A stretch of 64,000 nucleotides of DNA from assembly GCA_023548195.1 (NCBI GenBank), contig JAJHZJ010000496.1:2624001-2688000 (forward strand), read 5' to 3'. The number at the start of each line of letters is the position of its first letter. Position 1 is the first letter of the stretch. Both the position numbers and the translations under genes were made by a program. The notes under the pieces are model-generated. The model did no database searches. It was not told the origin of the DNA and was given only the letters and a program-made list of their open reading frames with translations. Shown one piece after another: positions 1-10,789 of this stretch. This stretch comes from Bettongia penicillata ogilbyi (lineage: Eukaryota; Chordata; Mammalia; Diprotodontia; Potoroidae).

Positions 1-864
1 CTCTTGTCTAAGCATCAAGATTGTCCCAGGGATGCTATAGAGTTATGAGTTCAATTTAAATCACATCAATAAATATTTAAGTAACTTATCAAACTTTCCT
101 GTCTTTAAAGAACTGAAATTTTGGCAAGAATAAAGGGCCACAAAGAGACATATGGTGGGTTAAAGTCATTTGCGAAGAACATATTACCAATGAGGGGGGA
201 AGCACATGATAAAAGAGAAAGAAAGAGAGGTTAAAAATCAGGCATTGTGCTAAATGTATTACTTGGAATTGTGAAAGAAGCAGAATAAAAATAATGTTCA
301 AAATGTATAATACTAAGGTAAAGATGGAATGATAAAGTTAAATCAACAAGCATTTATTACACACTTACTGGATACCTTTATCAAGATGGATAGGAAACAC
401 ATAGACCAAATGCTGCAATGATCCCCATGGAACATTAAAAGACCTAGCAGATGATCTCTAGGATCACTTCTAGCTATAGATATACTACAACCCCTCACAA
501 CTAATCATTTATCAAGTTTTGCTAATTCAGCTTCTGCAAGTTGGCTTCATATGCACCCAGATATACACACAGAAAACTTCTGCAAGATCAACCTATATGG
601 AGGTGCCAGTTTTCTTTCCATCATTAGTGTAGCTAACTCACTGGCTATTCCTTCCAGGACTGGAATTAGATAATACCAGAATTTTTTAGGGGGAAGGGGA
701 AAAAGGCCACAAAATCTCTGCAAAAAAAAAAAAAAGACCAAACCTGTCAGGAGATAAAAGTATCATTATGAACTTTCTTAACTTAAACAAAAATATCTCC
801 ACCAATCAGCAAGAACTATTCGCTTCCCTCTCATTACAGACTTTTTGTGTTTTAAAAAAATTCT
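1..864. other. Unassigned flank, no gene
   Basis: No exon-like reading frame or clear repeat is seen apart from about 40 bases at 339-378 that resemble an L2 3' end in reverse orientation (aatcaacaagcatttatta). A 15-base A run lies near 721-735. The rest is unrecognised, AT-rich and ordinary. Confidence 0.5.
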
Positions 865-1753
865 GGGGGGTAGAGCCAAGATGGCAGAGTAGAAAGACAC
901 ACCTACTCTAGCTCTTCATCTACAGCCCATAAAGTACATGTAAAAATGACTCTAAACAAATTTTAGAGCAACAGAAGTCACAAAATGAGAGAATGAAAGC
1001 TATTTCCAGCCCAAGGCAGCCTGGAAGGTCAATAAGAAAGGTCTATTGCACAGTACACAGAGCGGAGCACAGCCCATGGAACCCAGCCTAGCCCTGGCCA
1101 CATTGCACCAGCAGGAATAGGACTGGAGCAGGTTTTGGGGGTGGAATCCCCAGCAGCATCTGTGGTTCCCAGATTGCTCAACTCACAAATGCCAAAGGCA
1201 GCTATAAAGGTCAGGGAGAAAGATTGTTCACCTGGGGGAGAAGGCAGCACAATCCTCCCCTAGCCCTGGCCCCAGGCAGTGGTGGCAGTAACAGCAACAG
1301 TGTCCATTTTTGGAGGCCTCGCCCTAAAGCTCCTGGGGGAATTGAGCCACTCATCTGGGTCTCAGCCCTGAGTGGTGGTCCTGGGATGAGGAAGAGTGCT
1401 GGCATGGTGAAGTTGGTGGAGGCTCTGGAAAGGAAATTCTACTTGCAAATCCTGGGCAGAAAAGCTTTGGTAGCTCCCAGACCAGAGTGCAGGCCCTTGA
1501 TGTGTCACGTTGGAGGAACTGAGAACTTACAGGTCCCCAGGGTATACCCTCCTCTTGACAAAGGACTTAAAAGTCAAGTAACTGGCTGGGAAAATGCCAC
1601 AAAAAGGGGAAAAAATAAGACTATAGAAGGTTACTTTCTTGGTGAACAGGTATTTTCCTCCATCCTTTAGGATCAGGAAGAACAATGCATACCATCAGAG
1701 TCAGGGCTTCTGCATCCAAAATCTACCAAATGAATATGTAATGGTCTTAGGCC

Positions 1754-2590
1754 ATGGAGGAGCTCAAAAAGGATTTTGAAAATCAAGTATGAGAGGTAAA
1801 GGAAAATTTGGGAAGAGAAATGATAGTGATATGAGAAAATCATGAAAAGTGAGTCAACGGCTTGGTAAAGGAGACCCCCAAAAATACTGAAGAAAATAAC
1901 ACCTTTAAAAATAGATTAATTCAAATGGCAAAAGAGGCCCAAAAAGCCATTGAAGAGAAGAATGCTTTAAAGAGCAGAATTAGCCTAATGGAAAAGGAGG
2001 TTCAAAAGTTCACTGAACAAAACAGTTCTTTAAAAATTAGAATGGAGTAGATGGAAGCTAATGACTTTATGAGAAACCAAGAAATTATAAAACAAAACCA
2101 AAAGAATGAAAAAATAGAAGACAATGTGAAATATCTCATTGAAAAAACAACTGACCTGGAAAATAGATCCAGAGAGAAAATTTAAACATTATAGGATTAC
2201 CTGAAAGTCATGATCAAAAAAAGAGCCTAGACATCATCTTTCATGAAATCATCAAGGAAAACTGCCTTGATATTCTAGAACCAGAGGGTGAAATAAGGAA
2301 AGAAATCCAAAAAGAAAAACTCCTAGGCATATTGTAGCCAAATTCTAGATTTCTCAGGTCAAGGAGAAAATATTGCAAGCAGCTACAAAGAAACAATTAG
2401 AGTATGGTGGAAATGCAATCAGAATAACACAAGATCTGGCAGCTTCTATATTAATGGATCGAATGGTTTGGAATATGATATTCCAGAAGTCAAAGGAACT
2501 AGGATTAAAACCAAGAATCATCTACCCAGCAAAAATGAATATAATATTTCAGGGGAGAAAATGGTCATTCAATGAAATAGAGGACTTTTA
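1754..2590 (+). pseudogene. Decayed L1/HAL1 ORF1 (RNA-binding protein) remnant
   Basis: The frame opens at 1754 with MEELKKDFENQ and stops 13 codons later. From 1862-2050 in the same frame it encodes a Lys/Glu-rich coiled-coil stretch (KETPKNTEENNTFKNRL and on). Remnants such as ENRSR (about 2157-2171) and a near-IIGLPES segment (about 2188-2208) follow. After a frame change, 2373-2591 matches the L1 ORF1 C-terminal domain: the VKEKILQAA lead-in, then GNAIRITQD and LKPRIIYPAKM. The RNA-binding middle is shortened. Several stops and at least one frameshift make it non-functional. Confidence 0.8.
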
Positions 2591-2787
2591 AGTATTCTTG
2601 ATGAAAAGACCAGAGCTGAATAGAAAATTTGACTTTCAAATACAAGAATCAAGAGAAACATGAAAAAGTTAACAGGAAAGAAAAATCATAAGGGACTTAC
2701 TAAAGTTGAACTCTTTACATTCCTATATGGAAAGATAATATTTGTAACTCTTGAGACTTTTCTCAGTATTTGGGTAGTTGGAGGGAT

Positions 2788-2789
2788 CA

Positions 2790-2825
<36 letters not shown>

Positions 2826-2861
2826 CATATATATGTATATATATATACATATATATATATA
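2788..2861. repeat. (ACAT)n/(AT)n microsatellite
   Basis: About seven ACAT units pass into alternating AT with interspersed gtatat. It lies within the 3' UTR of the HAL1-like element, just after the ORF1 remnant, so it probably expanded after insertion or was carried in by the element. Confidence 0.95.
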
Positions 2862-3105
2862 GACAGAGTGCACAGGGTGAGTTGAATAGGAATGGATGAT
2901 ATCTAAAAAAATAAAATTAAGGTATGAGAGAGGAATATATTGGGAGGAGAAATAGAACAGGGTAAATTATCTCTCATAAAAGAGGCAAGAAAAAGTTTTT
3001 TCAATGGAGGGGAAAAGGGGGGAGGTAAGAGGGAAAAAGTGAAGCTTACTCTCATCACATATGGCTTAAGGAGGGAATAACATGCACACTCAATTTGGTA
3101 TGAAA

Positions 3106-3210
3106 AACTATCTTACACTACAGGAAAGTAGAGGAGAAGGGGATAAGTGGGGTGGGGGAATGATAGAAGGGAGGGCAAATGGGAGAAGGGAGTAATTAGA
3201 AGTACTCACT
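3106..3210 (+). repeat. 3' UTR module, copy 1 (HAL1-like element)
   Basis: A purine-rich block of about 105 bases begins with aactatcttacactacagg and continues through gatagaagggagggcaaatg to a short tactcact end. It resembles 3486-3588 over its whole length. The pair is a diverged internal duplication in the element's 3' UTR. Confidence 0.7.
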
Positions 3211-3485
3211 TTAGAGGAGGCACAAGGTCTTAAGAGAGAATAGAATAAATAGATGGCAGGATAGGATGGAGGGAAATATAATTAGTCTTTCACAATATGA
3301 CTTTTATGGAAATCTTTAGCAAAACTATACATATATAGCCTATATTGAATTGCTTGCTTTCTCAGTGGGGATGCATGGGGAGGAAGGAAGGGAGAGAAGT
3401 TGGAACGCAAAGTTTAAGGAATGAAAGTTGAGAATTGTTTTTGCACATAACTGGGAAATAAGAAATACAGGTAATGGGGTAGAGA

Positions 3486-3588
3486 AATCTATCTTGCCCT
3501 ACAAGAAAGTAGAGAAGGGGAAAAGGGAAGGGAGGGGTGTGATAGAAGGCAGGGCAGACTGGGAGAATGGATAATCAGAATGCACTGT
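3486..3588 (+). repeat. 3' UTR module, copy 2 (HAL1-like element)
   Basis: Contains ctatcttgccctacaagaaag, then gatagaaggcagggcagact, then gaatgcactgtg, in the same order as copy 1 at 3106-3210. The truncated relative at 32,845-33,201 carries only this second version plus the sequence after it. Confidence 0.7.
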
Positions 3589-3690
3589 GTTTCAGGGTGG
3601 GACAGGGGACAGATGGGGAGAAAACCTGGAACTCAAAATTTTGTAGAAATGAATGTTGAAAACTAAAAATTAATTAATTAATTTTAAAAA

Positions 3691-4387
3691 GTTCAGTCAT
3701 TTATTGGACCTTATTTAAATTCCCCCATTTATCAATTTTATTAGCTTCAATTTAGGTTAATTTAAAAACCATATATGTTAATTCTAACCAATAAAACTAG
3801 TTTGAATTTTATGTTGAAAAACTCATGAGTGGTTACCACTGCAGCAAACTTAAAAATAGACTAAAAACCAGCTCATGTCAGCACCCGAGTGAGAAAGACT
3901 ATTTAATGACAGCTCTAATTATTACATTCTCTTGTTTTCCACTTCTGAAGAGCAGCAATTAAATCTCTCTACTTAGACTCATGTGCAAAGTAAAATAAAA
4001 TGTTCTGCACCTGCTATCCTAACACCGATTCATCTCCTCAAGTGCCTGGAGGGTTCATTTCCTCCAGTAGCCAGTATTGGGTCAAAGACTCAATGGCGCC
4101 ACAAGAAGGCAGAATACTGGCTAAAATGAGCCAAGTTCCCAGTGTAACCTTTTCTCCAGTATGGTAAAAATCAAAATCAAATACCTTTCCTAGCTCTTCC
4201 TGCCCCCCTCCACACACCCCTTCCTATTCACTGGAAAACTTGTGATTTTGTGTTCCATAGCAGAGGAATTGAACACAAACCATTCCATCTGAAGATTGCA
4301 TAGTTCGCACAATAAATTGAGGATATTAGATTTTTTTAAAAAGTGAGACTAGTGCAAATTCCCAGCAAAGTAATAAAGACAGAGAAG
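3691..4387. other. Unassigned stretch
   Basis: No repeat family or coding signal was recognised. Composition is moderately AT-rich, with a C-rich patch near 4200-4220. Confidence 0.5.
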
Positions 4388-4542
4388 TTCATTCTGAATC
4401 ACTACTTTGTCATTTATTACTTGTATGACCTTACACTAATTATGTTATGTCTCAGTTTAGCTGCCTGTAAAATGAGGGATTGGTTTGAATCTGATGCCGA
4501 TAAAAGACCCTTCCAATTTCCCATTCTAAATCCATGGCCCTT
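4388..4542 (+). mobile_element. MIR/THER1-type SINE fragment
   Basis: Shows the CORE-SINE order: attacttgtatgaccttacac (a decayed tgtgaccttgggca block), then ctcagttt..ctgtaaaatgaggga, then a 3' part ending ccttccaatttcccattctaaat. The head is missing. Confidence 0.7.
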
Positions 4543-4957
4543 TGAACAACTTGTCAATGTCAGGAAGTTAAGTCAAATCTAGCGTGAGTGAAAATCAGTG
4601 GACTTACAGCTGGACACAGCTCAAACCTGCTTCAGAGAGCCCACTGTTAAATTTTCTGCTTGAATATTTACACCTCAAAAACTAGCAAAGCTACAAATCA
4701 GGTCTTTATTTATGGTTTTGTTGATTAGTAGATTTAAGAAAGTGATGGAGAAAATGTTAATAGTGCAAATTAAATGTGAAAGTATGCCCATTCAGCATGC
4801 TAATTGTTAAGCATTTACCAATATACCCCTGCTTCCAGCCTGACTGAATTATCACCTAGAACTGAAACTAATCATTTTTTAACTACTGATTGTGACAGAA
4901 TTTGAGTTACATATTTAGTTTTTAAGGAATAGACCTCTAAAATGGCAGTAAGATTTA
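4543..4957. other. Unassigned stretch
   Basis: About 415 bases with no recognised repeat or exon-like frame. Confidence 0.45.
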
Positions 4958-5115
4958 AGGGAAAGAACACGAGACTTAGTTGTAGATTTTGGATAGTAGA
5001 ATGGATGGTGGAAAGCTATTGCTTTGTGATGTTGAGTACATGGCTTAAACTTCTTAGGGCCTCAGTTCCCTGATCTGTAGAATGAGGGGGATTTTCCCTT
5101 TAAGTTAGATCATAG
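4958..5115 (+). mobile_element. MIR-type SINE
   Basis: Head gggaaagaacacgagactta, a middle with gttgagtacatggcttaaac, and the diagnostic cctcagttccctgatctg followed by tagaatgaggggga. Confidence 0.7.
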
Positions 5116-5873
5116 TGATAGAGACAAGGCTCAAGTTATAAGGTTTAAAATCACAGAACTGGAAGAGATAAGAAATCTCATTGATTTCAACCCAAATACG
5201 GACTCTCAAGTACTTTCACTATCAGACAGCTGAAAAGTTTTAGTGCAGTGTCCAGCACTTGGTTGTTCTGACCATCACCAGGGCTTTTCAACCAGATTAC
5301 TTTAGCCTTGAGGTAGAAGGTGGCTTTGATGTGAAGGTATTGCCTTGGCCACCCTCTGCCAGGTGAAGTCATCTTCTCCATCAGAATGGAGTGGCAACTG
5401 AAAGTTAGCTCTACCAATACACCCACAGAACAGCAATGCCCTGTAGTGATGAAAGAAATGTTAGTGGAGTGTTGTTTCTCTCAAGTAAGGCTAAAAATAT
5501 CCTCATGGAGGGGTTCGGGGGGGGGGGCATTAAAGTGACAGTTTCAGGAATGAGATTTTTCTCAGTGAAAAAATATTCCACGTGACATTATTTTTGGAAG
5601 GAAGAAGCAACATCTCCTTACAAGACTCAAAAAAATGTCTTAAATGTAATTCTGGGAGAAAGATGGTGAGTTTAGAAATCTGTGCTTATGAAAAATAAAT
5701 GACAGTTATTGAGAGAGCTTGAGATGCTGGGAGCTCATAGAAGTCTATCTCGATGACACTTGCACATGTCCTCATTCCAAAACAGAAGCTTTGGAGCAGT
5801 AACATTTTGGAGAAAAAGAAATTGCAGGCCCTGTGGATGTAAGAGGCAGGAAAGATTTGAGGTTATCTTGTCA
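5116..5873. other. Unassigned stretch with an 11-base G run
   Basis: Around 5150-5200 a tcacagaactggaagag motif suggests the end of an old MIR or CR1 in reverse, but it is too short to assign firmly. A run of eleven G lies at 5517-5527. Nothing else was recognised. Confidence 0.4.
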
Positions 5874-6265
5874 CAGAATCACAGAATTTCATGACTGGAA
5901 GGCACCTTAGAGGCAATCTAGTCCAATCTATACTTGAGTTAATCAGTTAACTGGCAAACATTTATTAAGCACCTACTATATGCCAGATACTGTGCTGGGA
6001 TGTGAGGATAACCAACACAAAGAATGAAGAAATCCCTACTCTTAATTAACTTCTAAATGGGAACCTTACTAAGAATCCCTTCCACCATATACCCCAAAGT
6101 GTCCATGCAGTCCCTGCTGGAAGTCCTCCAGAGATGTGGGGCATACTTACTCCTAGTACACTACATGTTGGGATAGCTCTAATCATAAGGAAGCTGGTCT
6201 TTATAGCAAGTCTAAATTTATCTCTCCAAAGCGGCTCCCGTTTCTACTACTCCCTGCCTCAACAT
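5874..6265 (-). mobile_element. CR1/L3 LINE 3' region, interrupted
   Basis: Reading + strand, cagaatttcatgactggaag ... ctagtccaatctatacttga, then after an interruption gtccctgctggaagtcctcc, gggatagctctaat and aaatttatctctccaaagcg follow the order of the CR1/L3 3' end in reverse. The gap at 5950-6055 is an L2 3' end, so the L2 inserted later. Confidence 0.65.
5950..6055 (-). mobile_element. L2 3' end nested in CR1/L3
   Basis: Contains aacatttattaagcacctac, tatgccagatactgtgctgg and a decayed aagaatgaagaaatccctac block. This is the reverse complement of the usual L2 tail (tgcctggcacatagtaggtg, then cttaataaatg). Confidence 0.7.
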
Positions 6266-6459
6266 TACAACTGCTTAATATGTTTAGTATGGAGCTTTCG
6301 AAGGTGGGCAACTTTTGATCATCTGAAAGAAAATATAACTACTATGCTGGGAAAAACATGGCAGCCAAGGTCTGGTCCCAGATTTGAGAGGAATATAGCA
6401 CAGACAAGTCAAGGAGACATGGAAGGAAACTTCTTTATCCACAAAAACAATATATTTAT

Positions 6460-6597
6460 TACTAAGATCCCAGGTGGATCATGGATCACTTGCATGACGT
6501 TGGGGCAAGCCTGAACTGGGGGTCCTCATCTGCAAGATGAGAAGGTTACATGTGATGATCCCCAAGACCTTGAAGCTCTAAAATTAAGGGTTAGGTC
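6460..6597 (+). mobile_element. MIR 3' fragment
   Basis: Contains cttgcatgacgttggggcaag, gtcctcatctgcaagatgag and a 3' segment ending ccttgaagctctaaaatt. Confidence 0.55.
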
Positions 6598-6797
6598 AGG
6601 GAGTTAAATGAGTAGGGCTACCTTTGGTGGATAATGATATCTCTATGACAGTACAACCCAAGTTTGGAAGAATTTTGGCAGAAGCTGTGACTGCATGCAG
6701 AACTTAACACAAAATTGCTCTTATATTAATGGTATGTGTGTGTTTGTATTTGTGTGTGAGAGAGAAATATGTGCCTACACACGTACATGTGTAGACT

Positions 6798-7041
6798 TTG
6801 TTGTTTTTGAGTTATTTCAGATGTAACTGACTCTTCATGGCCCCATTTGGGATTTTCTTGGCAAAGATACTTGAGTAGTTTGCCATTTCCTTCTACAGAT
6901 GAGGAAACTGAGCAAATAGGGTAAAATGACTTACCCAGGGTCTCATGACTAGTAAGCATCTGAGGCCAGATTTGAACTCAAGCAGATGAGTCTTCCTGAC
7001 TCCTGGCCCAACACTCTATTCATTGCACAACCTAGCTGTCC
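6798..7041 (-). mobile_element. MAR1-type SINE
   Basis: Nearly full length in reverse: ttgttgtttttgag, a decayed RTE-like tail with ccccatttgggattttcttg, gcaaagatacttgagtag, tttgccatttccttct, the CORE acagatgaggaaactgagca, then the tRNA-like head ending caacctagctgtcc. The RTE-like tail fits the view that such SINEs used an RTE LINE for mobilisation. Confidence 0.9.
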
Positions 7042-7044
7042 ATA

Positions 7045-7320
7045 TTTTAAATGACTATATTATATGCTATTATAAGTACATTATAACATATTATATAAAA
7101 GTGATAGATATTATATGTTCCATAACCTATAATGTATAGTATTATATAAATATAAAGATAACATAATTTATAAGTCAAATGATTAATAATATAGTGTATT
7201 ATATTAGATATGAGCAATTATCTAATATACTACTTAGAATTCTATAGTATATATAATTATTGGTATAGCATATACTATAATTATATAATAAATAATCATC
7301 CGATATGTTAATTAATATAG
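7045..7320. repeat. AT-rich tract
   Basis: About 275 bases dominated by tat, ata and tta words with few G or C and no single repeat unit. It directly follows the head of a reverse MAR1 SINE. Confidence 0.85.
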
Positions 7321-7454
7321 ACAAGGAAATTGCCTGTTTCTGGTTTGGAACACCTGCCACATTCTAATAATCAAAAGAATTCGAGGGAAGCCTCCAAAAA
7401 TAGAGATAAACCTAGTTGGATCTTGAGTTTTTAAGGGTACACAGTGAGACCCCC

Positions 7455-7735
7455 CTAAAGGAGGCCATGTGGCAGAGTGGGAAGAACCCCTGGATTTTGT
7501 AGCAGAAGATGAAGGTTGACCTTCTGTCTCTGTCACATAGAGTTGAGTGAAGTCACTTCATCTCCACTAGTTTCACATGGCACAGTAGAAAGTGTGGATT
7601 ACAGATTTATTACCACTCACATGGCCTTGAGCAAGTTATTTTACCACCTGGGGCCTCAGTTTCCTTATCTATAAAATGGGGGATTTGGACCAGACGACTT
7701 CTGTGTTCCTGTCATCTCCAGATTCATAAATCTCC
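7455..7735 (+). mobile_element. Two tandem MIR/THER1-type SINE fragments
   Basis: The first (about 7455-7565) has gccatgtggcagagtgggaag and gtgaagtcacttcatctcc. The second (about 7570-7735) has cacatggcacagtagaaag, ggccttgagcaagttatttt, cctcagtttccttatctata and a marsupial-style 3' end ggaccagacgact. Confidence 0.7.
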
Positions 7736-7739
7736 ATTT

Positions 7740-8799
7740 ACTTGTATGAAAAAATCAGGCTAAAAAAATTAACCAGACATTATTCTGTTATGAAAATAAA
7801 ACAAAACGAAATCATCCTAAAAGAGTATCTTGAAAGGCTTCATGGCATTGAAGATAGAGGGCCAGCAGAACAGAGCTGCCTCAAAGACTAGTGCCTCAAG
7901 TAACACTCTCTTGAAGGACAGTCCAACTACATCAGTAGAGGGAATTTCCACACCAGGAGCACCCTATTCTGATAAAGATGACATTACAATGATTCCAGAG
8001 ACTTCATTTCCCCGATTTTCCTTTTCTCATTTCAGTCAATGTTTTAAAATCGCTAACAACTCAGAATACCTCTGTTCTTCCAAAGAAAAAGAAGAGTTTC
8101 CCCTGATATCTGGGTCAGAAAAAGACAAAAGATGTCTAGCAACCAAATCTGGCAAGTATTACCAGCCATGATCTGGGGCTAAGGCAAATACTCTTATGGG
8201 CCAAGAAAGGTGCCTGGAGACTTTTAACGTTCCAAAGGACCATCTTTATGCTTTGCCAGCTTGAAAGTGTCTTGAGTGTGAATGTGTGCACAGCAGAGGA
8301 AACAAGAACAGTACTTAAGTTAAAGCCAAGTTGTAGCCCTTGGGACTCTGACATAAGTGAGGATAGAAGGGGCCCATTGATTTTGAATTAGGAATTTGTT
8401 CTTGTAAAGTCAAGAGCATTTATATAAATGCATTTAAAAGATTACATTTGCAGAATCCCATATGAAAGAGTGAGTGATATGGTTGAAAGGAAGGCTCGTG
8501 TTCTTTATAATACATTCTTTTAACAAGTGAAGGGAAACCCAAAAGATTCTGCAAAGGCATTAAGAAGAAATATTTAAGGCCAAACATCCCGTTTAGGCAT
8601 ACCACCTTAGCTGGAGCTCTTAAAAGAAAAACTGTCCTTCTAAAAAGTGGAAGGCAAAGAATGCATTATTCTCGTGCACCTCCAGCTCTATCCAGTCTGT
8701 GTGATCCATACCCAACCAATTCTTCCATTTTCACTTCATATGTTTGCTGAACATGCCATCGATTAAGAGTTTTGTTTATTTTTTTCATTCTAATGAATT
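7740..8799. other. Unassigned stretch, over 1 kb
   Basis: No repeat family was recognised. A 113-codon open frame at 7830-8171 (+) has no domain I know, no clear splice signals and ordinary composition. I treat it as chance. Confidence 0.45.
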
Positions 8800-8948
8800 A
8801 GCATGGTAAAGGTGTGGGTTCAAATGCCATCTCAGTCTTTCTTAAAGTCTCCCCTAATCTCTCTCTGCCTCAGTTTTCTTCTCTGTAAAATAAGAGGGTT
8901 GGAACTGATGACCTCTAAAATCACTTCCTGCTCTGAGACTCTATGATG
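8800..8948 (+). mobile_element. MIR/THER1-type SINE
   Basis: Contains agcatggtaaaggtgtgggt, ctgcctcagttttcttctct, gtaaaataagagggttggaa and a marsupial-type 3' end with gatgacctctaaaatcactt and gactctatgatg. Confidence 0.8.
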
Positions 8949-9186
8949 AGAAAAGGAGGCACCCCTAGGTCCTTGAAGTTTGTCTGAAAAGTGTGATCTC
9001 CAGCGGATCCTGCCAACATGAGTAGGTTTTGAGGACAACTCTTGCAAAAGGCTGAATGCCTGTCCAAGGAAGACCACCTTCCTTTGTTACCTACATTGGG
9101 AGGGATTCATCAACAGAAATTTAGTGGCTGACTAGGTGTCCAATTTTATCAGCTGCAACAACTCACAAAGACCACAAACACTAACA

Positions 9187-9326
9187 GTAAACAAACATTG
9201 ATTAAGCACTTACTCTGTTCCAGGAACTGTGTTAAATGCTAAAGATAGAAATACAAAAACATAGTTTCCAGGGTTATGTAGGAGAAAATATGAAAACAAT
9301 TATGTACATGCAAAATATATAAATGG
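9187..9326 (-). mobile_element. L2 3' region
   Basis: Contains taaacaaacattgattaagc, gttccaggaactgtgttaaa, gaaatacaaaaacat and then acaattatgtacatgcaaaa. That order is seen in the reverse complement of the L2 3' end. Confidence 0.75.
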
Positions 9327-9330
9327 GACT

Positions 9331-9363
9331 TAAAACACAGTAGGTGCTTAATAAATGCTTACT
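9331..9363 (+). mobile_element. L2 extreme 3' tail
   Basis: cacagtaggtgcttaataaatg is the L2 terminal motif. It points opposite to the L2 piece immediately before it. Confidence 0.6.
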
Positions 9364-9369
9364 GATCGA

Positions 9370-10369
9370 TATGCATCAGTGGAATGGGTAACTGCAACAC
9401 TGATATGAGATCCTGAAATTAACCATGTAAATAGGGTCAAAAACTAATTTCTATAGTAACAACGCAATTGACAAATCCTCTGGGAAGGAAGCCATTTATA
9501 TTGAACTTGACTGTGTTTATTCATAATTCATAGGAAGCAGTCAGGGATAGTGACCACTGCATGGCTAAATGGGGCAGGCATCGCTCTTCTTCCCCTTCCT
9601 CACCATCCCCAATTACGGTTGTAGCTATCAAGGACCATACATACTTATATTTCCTTAGGTAGATTTTGTCCATAGATAGACGATGGTAAACACAGTTGAT
9701 ACTATGGAAAACAATGAAATCGGTGAAATTATCTAAAACCAAAAAAATAAACTTTCCTTTTTTTCACCTATTTTTTGTTTCCTTGGTGGTTCTTTCCCTC
9801 TTTCAACCCACCTGGAAACTATGTACCCACCCCACTCCCTTTATCAAAGAAGGAAGGACTCCTATCTATTCTACTTCCTTCTTTCTAGGTAAAACGTGCT
9901 CCTCCCACCCAAGAAACTGTGTACAGAAGTAAAACCTGCTTGTGTCTCTGTTCCCAGAAATGCAGAATCAAAACAGAAAGAGCCATGGTCATCTTGAAAT
10001 TGTCTGTCTCAAACACTTTATCTAATGGGCCTCTGTAATGATTTGGCAGGATTTCCATCCAAATACAAGACCATATTAAACACTTCTTGCCTACTGCCAT
10101 GAAAGCATTGGAATGTACTATGACAGAGCTGGACCAGTGAGTCCATGATATTAAGAAGTCCCTGGTGAGTCAATCCCTCCTCTGATGCAGATTGGTACAC
10201 TCTTGGCAACATTTTCTTAGGGAGTTGCCTAGAATGCTGAAGGATTAAGTTTCTGACACAGGTAGGTTGTATAAAAGGCAGGACTGGAGTCCAGCTCTTT
10301 CTAGATTTAAGACCCGATCTCTATCTACTCCATAGACTCCCCCTCTCAAATACATTAACACTAGTAGCA
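9370..10369. other. Unassigned stretch, about 1 kb
   Basis: A possible MIR fragment in reverse lies near 10,255-10,345 (ggactggagtccagctcttt). Otherwise nothing was recognised, and the short open frames look random. Confidence 0.45.
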
Positions 10370-10565
10370 AGAAATGCTAATTAAAACAACTGAGGTTTCA
10401 CCTCACAACTAAAAGAACAGCAAAAGATGTAAATGTTTGGAGAAACACACTAAGACACAGAAAGAGGACCTTTAATTGGTCTGCCAATAATAATAAATGA
10501 TTTAGAACTATATAAGAAATATCATTAAACTTTAGTGTAAAGGTTAGGAAACTCAGATAATCTCT
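10370..10565 (+). mobile_element. L1 3' fragment, part 1
   Basis: gaaatgctaattaaaacaac, then tgaggtttcacctcacaact, corresponds to the L1 segment aatgcaaattaaaacaactc..gaggtaccacctcacacc near the end of ORF2. It is heavily diverged and continues after the CR1 piece at 10,585-10,730. Confidence 0.6.
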
Positions 10566-10584
10566 GAACTGGAAGGTCAACTAT

Positions 10585-10730
10585 ATGAAAGCTGAAATTC
10601 TCTCTCCAAGATTCCTGACACTTTTCTGTTGTTGCACACAACACAAGTGGTTCTCCAGCTTTTGTTGGAAGACCTCCAGGGTGGGAAAACCTTTACTTTC
10701 TGAAGAAGTTCTTTAACCCAACGATTCTAT
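10585..10730 (-). mobile_element. CR1/L3 fragment within L1
   Basis: ggttctccagcttttgttgg, then aagacctccagggtggg, then ttctgaagaagttctttaac is the CR1/L3 3' region in reverse. It separates two L1 parts. Confidence 0.55.
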
Positions 10731-10789
10731 AGATCAATGAGTTAAAATGCAGGAGAGAGGGGAGTTGGGAATGAACATAATTCTTTAAA

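Larger units (their letters stand above)
865..3690 (+). mobile_element. HAL1-like L1-derived retroelement (ORF1 only)
   Basis: The left end carries the L1-type start gccaagatggcagagtag at about 872. A 5' UTR runs to 1753, a decayed ORF1 follows, and then about 1.1 kb of 3' UTR leads to an A/T-rich tail near 3660-3690. No ORF2 endonuclease or reverse-transcriptase sequence is seen. This layout matches the half-L1 (HAL1) elements known from mammals, including opossum. Such elements are thought to move using L1 enzymes in trans. An ordinary L1 with a large internal deletion is the alternative. The tail ends in ttttaaaaa and the left flank has the same string at 850-858, a possible but low-complexity target duplication. 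Confidence 0.8.

Noticed and set aside
1224..1670. 148-codon open frame
   Set aside because: It lies in the 5' UTR of the HAL1-like element, upstream of ORF1, and matches no domain.
850..3690. ttttaaaaa as a proven target duplication of the HAL1-like element
   Set aside because: The string is low complexity and next to the A-rich tail, so the match could be chance.
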